Shown here: piece by piece, positions 1 to 13,600 of the stretch
Numbering within the stretch: the stretch's first letter is position 1
How the letters are laid out: every line of letters begins with the position of its first letter
Source: Atrina japonica
Taxonomy: Eukaryota; Mollusca; Bivalvia; Pterioida; Pinnidae
NCBI GenBank assembly: GCA_030159075.1
Contig: BROG01000560.1
Span: 310,001-374,000, forward strand
Reading direction: 5' to 3'
Length of the DNA: 64,000 bases
Notes under the pieces: model-generated
The model's input: only the letters and a program-made list of their open reading frames with translations
The model's database searches: none
What the model was told of the DNA's origin: nothing
Made by a program: the position numbers and the translations under genes

Positions 1-1592
1 TGTATTTTGAGTTGAGGACACCTACAAAACTAGAGGATATAACATGGAGAGGTAGTAGCCTCTTGTTGTTGGTTATCAAGCAATGATTAGTACCTATACC
101 TATTCAATAGTATACAGTGTCTCATTCATTTCTACTTTCCCCATTACATTTATTGCAACAATAAAGAGTATTCTCACCTTTTCCCTTTTCTTTCATTTCT
201 TTGAAAAGAAATACATTATTTACATGAAAAAGTAACACACAAAAAGTAAATAATTGTTAAGAGTTTGTAAGAAGTGCAAAAAATATACAAAAATAAAACC
301 AGCTCCAAAATATGAAAACAAATTTAAATGAAGAGTTCAGTATATTTGTAACTATATGTATCCTTTGTCTCAATGAGGTCTGTTAATTATATCATCTGTT
401 CAAAAGTATGACTTTCTTTGCCTCTCCATATGGACTTACTCCTACCATAATATACATATATTCTATGTCTCTCCTTAAAAATAACCACCTTTTCCTTCCA
501 ATAATTCAATATTCTTGACCTTGTACCATTGTTTCAACATCCTTGACCTTGTAATATTATTTCAACATCCTTTACCTTGTACCATAATTTCAACATCCTT
601 GACCTTAGATTCAATGTATAAGTTGTTATGGCCACTATGTAAACTTACATGTTTACTGTGAGTACTTCTCTATGACTTAACTCTACATTTTACTGTCAGT
701 ATTTCTCTATGACTTCACTCTACACTTTACTGTCAGTATTTCCCTATGACTTAACTCTACACTTTACTGTCAGTATTTCCCTATGACTTAACTCTACACT
801 TTACTGTCAGTATTTCCCTATGACTTAACTCTACATTTTACTGTCAGTATTTCCCTATGACTTAACTCTACACTTTACTGTAAGTATTTCCCTATGACTT
901 AACTCTACATTTTTACTGTCAGTACTTCTCTATGACTTAACTCTACATTTTACTGTCAGTATTTTCCTATGACTTAACTCTACATTTACATATCTTGATT
1001 TCCTCTGATCCATAATATTTTTTAAGATTCCTGGAAGATGTCCTAACTCCTAATAGATATGACAAATCCTGCCTTACATAGAATTTCCATGTTCACTTAT
1101 TTTTATAACCTGGCAAACCCCAAAAAGATGATGGTATTAATCCGTTCTGACAAAGACCGAACATCCAAAACTGAAAACACACTCTCCTACATTAACTGAC
1201 CATCTTCTTCTTGATTTGTGACAACCTCACATGATTATAATAATACCCTCCATTACAATATATTTTCCTATCATTTAAGTTGTCAAACCCTGAAAAACAA
1301 TGGACTCTTCTGTAATCAATGACAGACCAGTCCAAATGTGTCTTTAGGGGTAAATGAACTGTATCTGTATATGCAACAATGCACTCTTAACCAGCTTTGG
1401 ATCTACTTCCTGATCAGATTTCTTCGTTTTCCACTCTTCAGTACTGGAGGTATGATTAGTTGTCATAATCAATGTGAAGTGGATATGACCTTGACAACAG
1501 CATATGGTAAGCCATATCCAATTCAAATATTGTTCACACTACTGACAATGTTAGACCTTTTGTGTACTTCAAGCATGCACAGCATCACATAC
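1..1592. other. Intron 3' of exon 25, with two small tandem arrays
   Basis: No coding exon recognised. Holds a three-copy ~32-bp repeat (about 509-608, core TTTCAACATCCTTGACCTTG) and a ~37-bp array (about 651-988, core CTATGACTTAACTCTACA, about nine copies). The rest is AT-rich single-copy-looking sequence. Confidence 0.7.
651..988. repeat. Minisatellite, ~37-bp unit, about 9 copies
   Basis: Units carry CTATGACTTAACTCTACA followed by TTTTACTGTCAGTA; most neighbouring copies differ at only a few positions, with more change at the edges. Confidence 0.9.
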
Positions 1593-1677
1593 CTGGTTTC
1601 TGAGACCGGAGAGCTGCAATTAATGTCGGGTCAATATCACAGGGCATCCCTGCCGCTGATGCCATCTCGTTGACTAC
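1593..1677 (-). CDS. NCKAP1: NCKAP1 exon 25 of window (most 3' exon present)
   Basis: 85 bp, 28 codons plus one base. Contains [19 protein letters not shown], matching [20 protein letters not shown] near vertebrate residue 970. Acceptor TTTACAG, donor GTATGT. The remaining ~150 residues must be encoded left of the window. Confidence 0.94.
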
Positions 1678-4600
1678 CTGTAAATCAAATGTAAAAAAAA
1701 AGAAAAAAGAAAAAGCTGAAAATTATGTACTAAAGCATGGTGTTAGACAAAGTAAATTTTTGTGTTTATCTATTGGACAAATAACATATACATCAACTAG
1801 TGTCTCTGTACAAGACCAGTGGTATTTTTGTCTGGCACAATCAGCACACGTTTACGAGCTTTAATGTCCAAATTCTTCCAATAATTCCCATTAGAACTAC
1901 AATAGATATTTTACAGATTTATATTTGGGATAACATTGTACACTTCCCTAAAAACCAACTTTGATATAGAATTTCTTATCACTGAAGAGGAAAAGCATTG
2001 AATACAACTCATGAAAAGCCAGCAGAAGAATAATACTTGATATAATTAATATCCATACTCAAGGGAATTCTAATATCATAAACATGCACTTTGGCAGACA
2101 GTATCATTATGGTAGTTCATTTTACATAACCTGATGGGGTGGAGTCTTGTAAATTCTTTCTTGACCTGGGCGAGTTCAAATTTCCGGTAATAATACAACA
2201 TAACAACATTAAAATTACACTGTCACCATACCTATTGTCTTTTTGTTAGTCAGAGTTATCGCCCATGTCAGCAGGTATTGATTGTGACGTCATGTCTTTA
2301 TGTGAGAAAACAACATCGTTTTCACACAAACATATGATGTCACAATTGATAACAAACAAATGACATCACAATCGATACCTGCTACGAAGGGTGGTAACTC
2401 TGGATAATGAAAATACCTAATGGGTATCCAGTGGGAAATAAAAGGCATTTTGTGAGTAGTCTGTCATAATAATAATAAAAAAAAAATAGAAGAGTAGAAT
2501 CATCCATAGGAAAAGCAGGAGGATACCCCACTTCATCAAGTTTCGTAAATCGTAAAAAAGTATGATAAAAATTTATTTTCAGATAAACTTGATATTTCTG
2601 GCAATTACTTGAAGAGTGTAAAATAATTATGCTAAAACAATTCAAATGAATAAAATTTGTAGAAAATCAAGAGTTCTCTGCTTATACATCTTGTATAGGA
2701 ACTCAGAAAGTGTTGATCATGCTATATACAGCAACGTGCCAAAATTGAGTCAACTAAAAGCATTTTCCTATAGATTTCTATGATAAATAATTTTTTTTAT
2801 AAAATAATTGGCCTGACTTATATACTTATAAACTCTTATATACTCAATGAAATCTTATAAACTTTTGTACATTTGTGTTAAAGTATATGGACTACATGTA
2901 TCTTTCTAAATTGGTTTGGAATGTGTCAGTTTCTTTTCATAAAAACTGCAAGTTTTTGTAAGTCACAAGTTAAATTTACAGTGCAATTTCTTTTGTTCGT
3001 AATAAGTGATGTCACAAAATAATCACTGCAAAGAGAAAAAGTTGCTTCTCAGAAATAAAGTTACAAAGGAGTTTAAAACTAATATCAGATGATGATGAAT
3101 AGACTTTTCTATAAATATGCAAATATTGAAATAAATGAGTATAAGCTGACTTCTGGCACAATACTGTTCTTTTTAATCCCCATGTATTGTAATTGGGGTT
3201 GCAATTTTCAAAACATTGCAATGAAATATATTTTTTCCAGTCAATAGAAATACTTTAGGAAAAGAAAGTGAATAGAATTTAAAGAAATTTTGTGAAATTA
3301 ATATAAGCACCTTTAAGCATGCGACAAGTCTCAAATGGTATAATTAAGATTCAGCAATGTATCAATGATGACCAGTGTATGTAATACTGTACCAGTGGGA
3401 GTCTACTGACATGTAATTACCTGAAACTACCTGCAGTCAGCAAATAATTACCAGAAGCAGTGCATGGTCAGTAATTAACATGCTATAGTACATGTATATG
3501 GATATATTTATACAATAAATTACCAAAAATAAAAAAATTACACTGAATAAACAAATAAACATAACTTTATCAATGATGACAGACCTAGACTAATCCTGTA
3601 GTGTCCCTTCCCATGATTCTATGATTGTGATTTACTATCACTGGCTGCATGTTGGCAGTAGGTGTGTATGATAACAAGTAGATCCAGCATGTATTTACCA
3701 GTGGCTGTATAAAGCTAGGCTTGTATATGATAGCCAGGAGCTATCTAAGACTTGTATGTAATAGCCAGTAGCTGTGTAAGGCTTGTATGTAATAGCCAGG
3801 AGCTATCTAAGACTTGTATGTAATAGCCAGGAGCTATCTAAGACTTGTATGTAATAGCCAGGAGCTGTGTAAGGCTGTATGTAATAGCCAGGAGCTATCT
3901 AAGACTTGTATGTAATAGCCAGGAGCTATCTAAGACTTGTATGTAATAACTAGGAGCTATCTAAGACTTGTATGTAATAGCCAGGAGCTGTGTAAGGCTG
4001 TATGTAATAGCCAGGAGCTATCTAAGACTTGTATGTAATAGCCAGGAGCTATCTAAGACTTGTATGTAATAGCCAGGAGCTGTGTAAGGCTTGTATGTAA
4101 TAGCCAGGAGCTATCTAAGACTTGTATGTAATAGCCAGGAGCTGTGTAAGGCTTGTATGTAATAGCCAGGAGCTATCTAAGACTTGTATGTAATAGCCAG
4201 GAGCTATCTAAGACTTGTATGTAATAACCAGGAGCTGTGTAAGGCTTGTATGTAATAGCCAGGAGCTATCTAAGACTTGTATGTAATAACCAGGAGCTGT
4301 GTAAGGCTTGTATGTAATAGCCAGGAGCTGTGTAAGGCTTGTATGTAATAGCCAGGAGCTAAGACTTGTATGTAATAGCCAGGAGCTGCATAAGGCTTGT
4401 ATGTAATAGCCAGGAGCTGTGTAAGGCTTGTATGTAATAGACAGGAGCTGTGTAAGGCTTGAGTGTAATTACCAGGAGCTGGGTAAGGCTTGTATGTAAT
4501 AGCCAGGAGCTACAGGAGCTATCTAAGACTTGTAAATAGCTTGAGTGTATGTAATACCAGGAGCTATCTGGGTAAGGAGCTGTGTAATGTATGTAATAGC

Positions 4601-7600
4601 CAGGAGCTATCTAAGACTGTGTAAAGAGCTATCTGACTTGTGTAATAAGGCAGGAGCTATCTAAGACTTGTATGTAATAGCCAGGAGCTGTGTAAGGCTT
4701 GTATGTAATAGCCAGGAGCTGTGTAAGGCTTGAGTGTAATTACCAGGAGCTAGGTAATGCTTGTGTGTAATTACCAGGAGCTGTGTAAGACTTGTGTGTA
4801 ATTACCAGGAGCTGTGTAAGGCTTGTGTGTAATTACCAGGAGCTGTCTAAGTGTAATAGCCAGAAGGCTGTGTGTGTATGTAATACCAGGAGCTGTGTAA
4901 GGCTTGTGTGTAATTAGCCAGGAGCATCTAAGACTTGTATGTAATCCAGGAGCTGCATGCTTGTATGTCAGCCAGGAGCTGTGTAAGGCTTGTATGTAAT
5001 ATAAGGCTTGAGTGTAATTACCAGGAGCTGCATGCTTGATGTAATCCAGGAGTATAAGACTTGTATTTATAGCCAGGAGCTATCTAAGACTTGTATGGCA
5101 GGAGCTGTGAGGCTTGTATGTCAGTAGCTATCTAAGATTGTATGTAATAGCAGGAGCTGTGTAAGGCTTGTATGCTAATAGCCAGGAGCTATCTAAGACT
5201 TTATTTAGCCATTACTAAGATAGAGGAGCTGTGTAAGGCTTGTATGTAATCAGTAGCTATTACTTGTATTAGCCAGGAATGTGAGGCCAGGAGCTGTGTA
5301 AGGCTTGTATCAGGAGCTATCTAAGACTTGTATGTAATTATGTAAGGCTTGTATGTAATAGACAGGAGCTGTGTAAGGTGTGTGTAATCAGTATAATGTA
5401 TTAATAGCCAGGAGCTGTGTAACTTGAGTGTAATAGAAGGTAAGGTGAGTGTAATTACCAGAGCTAGGTAATTTGTGTTAATTACAGGAATAGACCAGGA
5501 GCAGGGTGTAATATCAGCTGTGTAAGGCTTGTGTGTAATTACCACAAGAGGTCATGTGATATCAGTATATTATTTATAACAATAAGCCATGTGATATCAG
5601 TATATTATTTACTGTAAGTAGAGGCCATGTGATATCAGTATATTATTTATTACAAATAGAGTCCATGTGATATCAGTATATTATTTATTACAAATAGAGG
5701 CCATGTGATATCAGTATATTATTTATTACAAATAGAAGGCAGGTGATATCAGTATATTATTTATTACAAATAGAGGCCCATCAGTATATTATTTTTTACA
5801 AATGATGTGATATCAGTATATTATTTATTACAAATAGAGGCCATGTGCAGGTATATTATTTATTACAAATAGAGGGCAGGTGATATCAGTATATTTATTA
5901 CAAATAGAGGCCATGTGATTTATTACAGAAGGCATGATATTATATTATTTATTACAAATAGAGGCCATGTGATATCAGTATATTATTTATTACAAATAGA
6001 GGCCATGTGATATCAGTATATTATTTATTACAAATAGAGGCCATGTGATATCAGTATATTATTTATTACAAATAGAGGGCAGGTGATATCAGTATATTAT
6101 TTATTACAAATAGAGGGCAGGTGATATCAGTATATTATTTATTACAAATAGAAGGCAGGTGATATCAGTATATTATTTATTACAAATAGAAGGCAGGTGA
6201 TATCAGTATATTATTTATTACAAGTAGAGGCCAGGTGGTCAGTATATTTTACAGTAACTGTAGATAGTCAATATGTAATTACAAGTGACCCCTGATCCTA
6301 TCTCTTGATTTCCACAGGTCCGTGTTTGTCCAATTTTTTACCAGATTTGTAAATATATCCTGGTCATCCTGAAGATTAATACTTTGGTATCAGAGAGTTT
6401 GATATTTGTAGCCAGCATACAATTACTATTATCAGTATGTAGTTGTCTATAACAGTATAAAGTCAGCATATAGAAGCAGCACCTCAGTAATTAAACAGAC
6501 AAGCAGCAGCTCAGTAATTACACAGACAAGCAGCAGCTCAGTAATTAAACAGACAAGCAGCAGCTCAGTAATTACACAGACAAGCAGCAGCTCAGTAATT
6601 AAACAGACAAGCAGCACCTCAGTAATTAAACAGACAAGCAGCAGTTCAGTAATTACACAGACAAGCAGCAGCTTACATGAAATTACCAGTAGCAGTGATT
6701 CTTAGCATACATGTGATATGTAGCTTACATGTAATTAATTACCAGCAGCAGTGATATGTAGCCTGCATGTAATTACAAAGTGATATGTAGCCTGCATGTA
6801 ATTACCAGTAGCAGTGGTTCTTAGCCTACATGTAATTACCAGTAGCAATGATTCTTAGCCTACATGTAATTACCAGTAGCAGTGGTTCTTAGCCTACATG
6901 TAATTACCAGTAGCAATGATTCTTAGCCTACATGTAATTACCAGTAGCAGTGGTTCTTAGCCTACATGTAATTACCAGTAGCAGTGGTTCTTAGCCTACA
7001 TGTAATTACCAGTAGCAATGATTCTTAGCCTACATGTAATTACCGGTAGCAGTGGTTCTTAGCCTACATGTAATTACCAGTAGCAGTGATATGTAGTTTA
7101 CATGTAATTACCAGTAGTAGTGATATGAAGCCTACATGTAATTACCAGTAGCAGTGATTCTTAGCATGTAATTACCAGTAGCAGTGATTCTTAGCCTACA
7201 TGTAATTACCAATAGCAGTGATATGTAGCCTACATTTAATTACCAATAGCAGTGATTCTTAGCCTACATGTAATTATCAGTAGTAGCCAAGTCAACATTA
7301 CACAAGCTTTTTCATACTATCCTCAACTTTACTCTTGATGCATTTAACATAAACATAAGCTTTTCAATACCGACTCCAATATTACTCCTAATGCATATAA
7401 TTTCTGAACATTTCTTTAAATATAAAATATGTACAAGTAATATCTTTATAGAGGATTATGTATGACCTTTTCTTTGTTACTGCCTAATAAAAATTTTCCA
7501 CTTAGTTAGTTTTTGAAGTTGTGATAAAGGATTAAAAGATGTAAACATACATAAAGACAAACAAACTAATCTATGTCCCCAGAGCTTCCATAAAAAAGTG

Positions 7601-10600
7601 TTTGTTAGTGTCTGAGGTAATGTCAGAGTAATACAAGTAATATTTTAAACCTGAAAAATCAACAAACTAACTCTCTTGTACACATACTGGTAAAATTGTC
7701 AAATCTTTGTAAAAAAAGAATTTGTTAACAATAGAAATTATTTTAAAACATTGTGATGGTGGACTACTCCAATTTATCCATTTTTAGAATTCACATCAAG
7801 TCTCTAATTAATGACTTAGTTTCCTGGATAAACAAGTAACTCTAACTGTTCTAGAAATGACGGCAAACATATCACTAATTTAAGCTTAATCCTGTTGACC
7901 CTAAAATGTCATGAGAATGATCCAGAGCCATGAATAAGATTATTCCATTATGGTAGAGAGAAAGTCATCTAAATTAACATTTTATTCCTTCTCGGGGAAG
8001 GAAAAAAATTTCAGAATTCTCTTTCCAGGAATGAGAACTGAATCAATGTTTCCCAAATAATAAAGATATGGTTTTTAAATTAATTTTCAGTTTTGAACAA
8101 CATTTACCCTACACTCAACAATTTATCAGTTATATGGTGGCGACCTGTTTTTATAGACTTCGTGGTTCAGAGCGTAATGCTCTACCCACTCAGTCATGGA
8201 GGCCCCAGGACATCGTTTAGTCATATCTCGGAACAAAAGAAAAAAATGGTTGATCATCAAGATATGATATATTTCAGAATCACCAATTTAAGCCATCATG
8301 ACAAAAATGACCACAAAAAACTAACACTGGCAAGTGACATTAAAAAGATTACGACAAGGAGAAACCCTTGTTACTTTCTAATCTTTAAAACTGTAAATGT
8401 AGATTTACAGATTAAAAAAAGTAACATAAACCTTTCAATTACTCAACAATCAAGTTTATAAAATAATAAATAATACAGGAGATTGATCAAGTTCCCTGTT
8501 CTCATGGCTGATCACAATTCATTTTCCTTTCTTATCTATTTTTATTTTTTTTTAAAAGACAAATTATTGATCACTGTAAAGAAAGTGATAAGCAAATTAC
8601 AAATGCAAACATTCAAAGAGCAGAAAGCACATTGATTGTACTGACAACGGAAATACATGTTACTACGCAACATGCGCACATGACATGCTCAAATGATGAT
8701 CACAATAAAGACATAGGTTAGAGACGAAATGGACATCTTTAGGTTAGAGACAAAATGGACATCTTTAGGTTAGAGATGAAATGGACATCTATAAGTTAGA
8801 AACAAATGGGTGTCTACATCTCCTTGGCAGTCTAATCATAAAAACACAACATAAATGGTGAAAAAACACAACAGACAATAACAAAATGAATATTTCTTCA
8901 TTATAGAACCTAACTCTGTAATCTAAAAACTCTGTTAATGTAATACAACTCTGGTTTCACAGACAACAACATCATTCAACTTTCTACAAAGTTTGCTGCT
9001 TTGAACTTACTGTATTATCAAGACAATAAAGAAAAGTCCAAATATAAAATATATATTTCTAAGTGTCTAAACCTCAAGTCAGACTAATCCTGAAATTTTC
9101 ATCAGGCTGACCTAAATAGTTACAAGTTAATTCTGATATTATCCTTAGGCTGGTCCTGACATGTTGTAGACACAGATAATGTCATCAGGCTGATCCTGAC
9201 AGCTTCATCTGATAGACACAGATAATGTCACCAGGCTGATCTGGACAGCTTCATCTGATAGACACAGATAATGTCATCAGGCTGATCCTGACAGCTTCAT
9301 CTGATAGACACAGATAATGTCACCAGGCTGATCCTGACAGCTTCATCAGATTAACACAGATAGTGTTACCAGGCTGATCTGATCATCTGATAGACACAGA
9401 TAATGTCACCAGGCTGATCCTGACAGCTTCATCTGATAGGCACAGATAATGTCACCAGGCTGATCCTGACAACATCATCAGATAGACACAGATAGTGTCA
9501 TCAGATTGATGCCATCTTCTTCATCAGACAGATACAGATAGTGTCACCAGACTGATCCTGACAGCTTCATCAGATTAACACAGATAGTGTCACCAGGCTG
9601 ATCCTGACAGCTTCATCAGATTAACACAGATAGTGTTACCAGGCTGATCCTGACAGCTTCATCAGATTAACACAGATAGTGTCACCAGACTGATCCTGAC
9701 AGCTTCATCAGATTAACACAGATAGTGTCACCAGGCTGGTCCTGACAGCTTCATCAGATTAACACAGATAGTGTTACCAGGCTGATCCTGACAGCTTCAT
9801 CAGATTAACACAGACAGTGTCACCAGACTGATCCTGACAGCTTCATCAGATTAACACTGATAATGTCACCAGGCTGATCCTGACAGCTTCATCAGACAGA
9901 CACAGATAAGGTCACTAGGCTGATCCTGAGAACTTCATCAGATAGACACAAATAATGTCATCAAGATTAACTCAAAGAATGTAATCAATTTGACCAATAC
10001 ATGCAATACAGCACACCAACACATTAACACAGCATAGTGCCGATTTCTTCTGTTTTTGCTACCACTGGATATACCCAATCACTTTTTGCTGTTTCATTCA
10101 AAGCAAGCCTGCCTACATTCTCATTAAGCATTGTGGTCAAACAAAGGTCACACTTCTAAAGCAGTGGAATGGCAATGCTTTTATTTATGATTGTTTTTAC
10201 TTGCTGCCTATATTTCTTGGGTTTTATTTTTATATAAAAAGAGAGATAAATGCTTTATGGATTAAATTTCAAATCTGTTTCTCTGTTACAATTAACCAAT
10301 AATCATACATTTACATATTTCAAGAAAAAAAATTGCAATTTCACCCATAAGAAATTGATTTTGTTCAAGAAAAGAAAAGTATAAACATTCTAATGAATGT
10401 AAAATGTGTAAAAATGATTTACCTGGGTCTTGAAATATTGCGATTGAAATGTACCGGTACATGAATCAAAATTAATAAATAATACTATTTGATGAAAGAA
10501 CATATGTATATATATATATATAAATAATTTGCAAAACGAGGTGAATCTTAAGCAAACTGGAGAAAGTTGAACGACTGAAGTGACAAAAAAACAAAAATGA

Positions 10601-13600
10601 CAAACTCAAGCAAAAATAGTGAACACAAGACAAACCTGCCGTTTCATGGAGGAGTACTGTTGTATAACAATAGAATGTCAAATCATATATCAACAGTGTT
10701 GTATAACAATAGAATGTCAAATCATGTATCAACAGTGTTGTATAACAATAGAATGTCAGATAATATATCAACAATGTTGTATAACAATAGAATGTCAGAT
10801 CATATATCAACAGTGTTGTATAACAATAGAATGTCAGATCATATATCAAGTGTTGTATAACAATAGAATGTCAAATCATAAATCAACAATGTTGTATAAC
10901 AATAGCATGTCAAATCACGTATCAACAATGTTGTATAACAATAGAATGTCAAATCATGTATCAACAGTGTTGTATAACAATAGAATGTCAAATCATGTAT
11001 CAACAGTGTTGTATAACAATAGAATGTCAAATCATGTATCAACAGTGTTGTATAACAATAGAATGTCAGATCATATATCAACAATGTTGTATAACAATAG
11101 AATGTCAGATCATATATCAACAGTGTTGTGTAACAATAGAATGTCAAATCATATATCAACAGTGTTGTGTAACAATAGAATGTCAAATCATTTATCAACA
11201 GTGTTGTATAACAATAGAATGTCAAATCATATATCAACAGTGTTGTATAACAATAGAATGTCAGATCATATATCAACAGTGTTGTATAACAATAGAATGT
11301 CAAATCACGTATCAACAGTGTTGTATAACAATAAAATGTCAAATCATGTATCAACAGTGTTGTATAACAATAGAATGTCAAATCACGTATCAAGTGTTGT
11401 ATAACAATAGAATGTCAAATCATGTATCAACAGTGTTGTATAACAATAGAATGTCAAATCATATATCAACAGTGTTGTATAACAATAGAATGTCAGATCA
11501 TATATCAACAGTGTTGTATAACAATAGAATGTCAAATCACGTAAAATAACAATAGAATGTCAGATCATATATCAACAGTGTTGTATAACAATAGAATGTC
11601 AGATCATATATCAACAGTGTTGTATAACAATAGAATGTCAAATCATATATCAACAGTGTTGTATAACAATAGAATGTCAAATCATATATCAAAAGATTAT
11701 CATATTTACAGTATATAATATAGACATCAAATCATACTATACTTATAATACCAATGTATGATTACATCTTATCAGCTGTCTTCATACAGTAAAACCCGAC
11801 TTGACAGACCACGTACCCCATCTGTCATTAAAAACATGTTGAAATGTGGTTCTTCAAGACAGATTGTCTCTCCAGACATTTTACTACAAGATATTTAACC
11901 ATAAGCGATTTTTTTTTTCTTAACATGGTCTCACATGAAAGGTGGTCTTTCATCAGAGTGGTCTCTCAAGACAGTTTTCAATGTATTTAAAAAGACCATG
12001 TTGAAATAGTAATTACTGATAATTGTTCTAGACTTATAGTGTGTATACATTAAACTTTCTGTAACACATACAGTAGAACCTGTCTCTAAACACCACCATG
12101 ATAAATGACCACCTGTTTCATTCACCATATCCATGGAACCACAAAAACCAAAACATGGCGAGATAATCTAGTGTACGTGAAGGCTGTGAAGTACCTAATG
12201 GGGCCTATAGTAACTTATATCTGTATAACTTAGTGTATGTGAAGGCTGCGTACAACTGATAAGGTCTATAGTAACTTATATCAGTATAATCTAGTGTACT
12301 TGAAGGGTGTGTACAACTGATAAGGTCTATAGTAACTTATATCAGTATAATTTAGTGTACTTGAAGGGTGTGTACAACTGATAAGGTCTATAGTAACTTA
12401 TATCAGTATAATTTAGTGTACTTGAAGGGTGTGTACAACTGATAAGGTCTATAGTAACTTATATCAGTATAATTTAGTGTACTTGAAGGGTGTGTACAAC
12501 TGATAAGGTCTATAGTAACTTATATCAGTATAATTTAGTGTACTTGAAGGGTGTGTACAACTGATAAGGTAACTGATTATAGGTCTTTAGTGTAGTAACT
12601 ACTGATAAGGTCTAGTAACTTATATCAGTATAATTTAGTGTACGTACTGTGACTACTGATAAGGTCTATAGTAACTTATATCAGTATACAACTGTGTACT
12701 ACTGATAAGGTCTATAGTAACTTATATCAGTATAATTTAGTGTATGTGAAGGCTGTGTATACTCTATAGTAACTTATATCAGTATAATTTAGTGTACTTG
12801 AAGGGTGTGTACAACTGATAAGGTCTATAGTAACTTATATCAGTATAATTTAGTGTACGTGAGGGCTGTGTACTACTGATAAGGTCTATAGTAACTTATA
12901 TCAGTATAATTTAGTTCTTATGTGTAAACTTATATAGTAACTTATATCAGTATAATTTAGTGTACTTGAAGTGTATGTGGTCTATAGTAACTTATGTATA
13001 AACTACCTAATACCTAATGGGGCCTATAGTAACTTATATCAGCATAATTTAATGTACCATATTTTATGGCCTATAGGTTGATATTTTTTTTCTCCAAATG
13101 TGACCTCAACACATCAACCTATTTAAGTCAAATATCTAACATTTTATCATCAAATTTCCACTTTATGCATTGGATAATCTAGGGGTCTACTCCAAAAACC
13201 CATTTGTATTTAACACATAATAAAAGTATTAAATGTGACCTTGTGTGTGGTAATGCACTGTGTACATAATCAAGTGACAAAATAATGATCTTTCAAGTTA
13301 TGACGGTATTAAGATTCAAGACTGTGTCAGAAACTGCATAATAAAAATATATCATTTCCATTATATTTATAAACTGTAAATTTATATTTTTGAATCATTC
13401 CCTTATCTCGGTGCCCTGCTGTGAAGTTTGAAGTCTTCATTCAGACTTTCATGATACTACAAGCTGTGTTCACTGGAACATGACCTTCAACTGATAAGAA
13501 TAGGGTGGCAGTCTTTGAAGTTGGGGAAGTTTTAGAAAAGTGTTACATAATCATATGGGTTTGAAAAATTTAGCTACAGAATAATTTAGGCATATTTAAA

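Noticed and set aside
10472..11549. Long reading frames on both strands (up to 261 residues) that look like a repetitive protein
   Set aside because: They are a 39-bp tandem array read in several frames. Frames are open on both strands at once, unit variation shows no codon-position bias, and there is no splice or start context.
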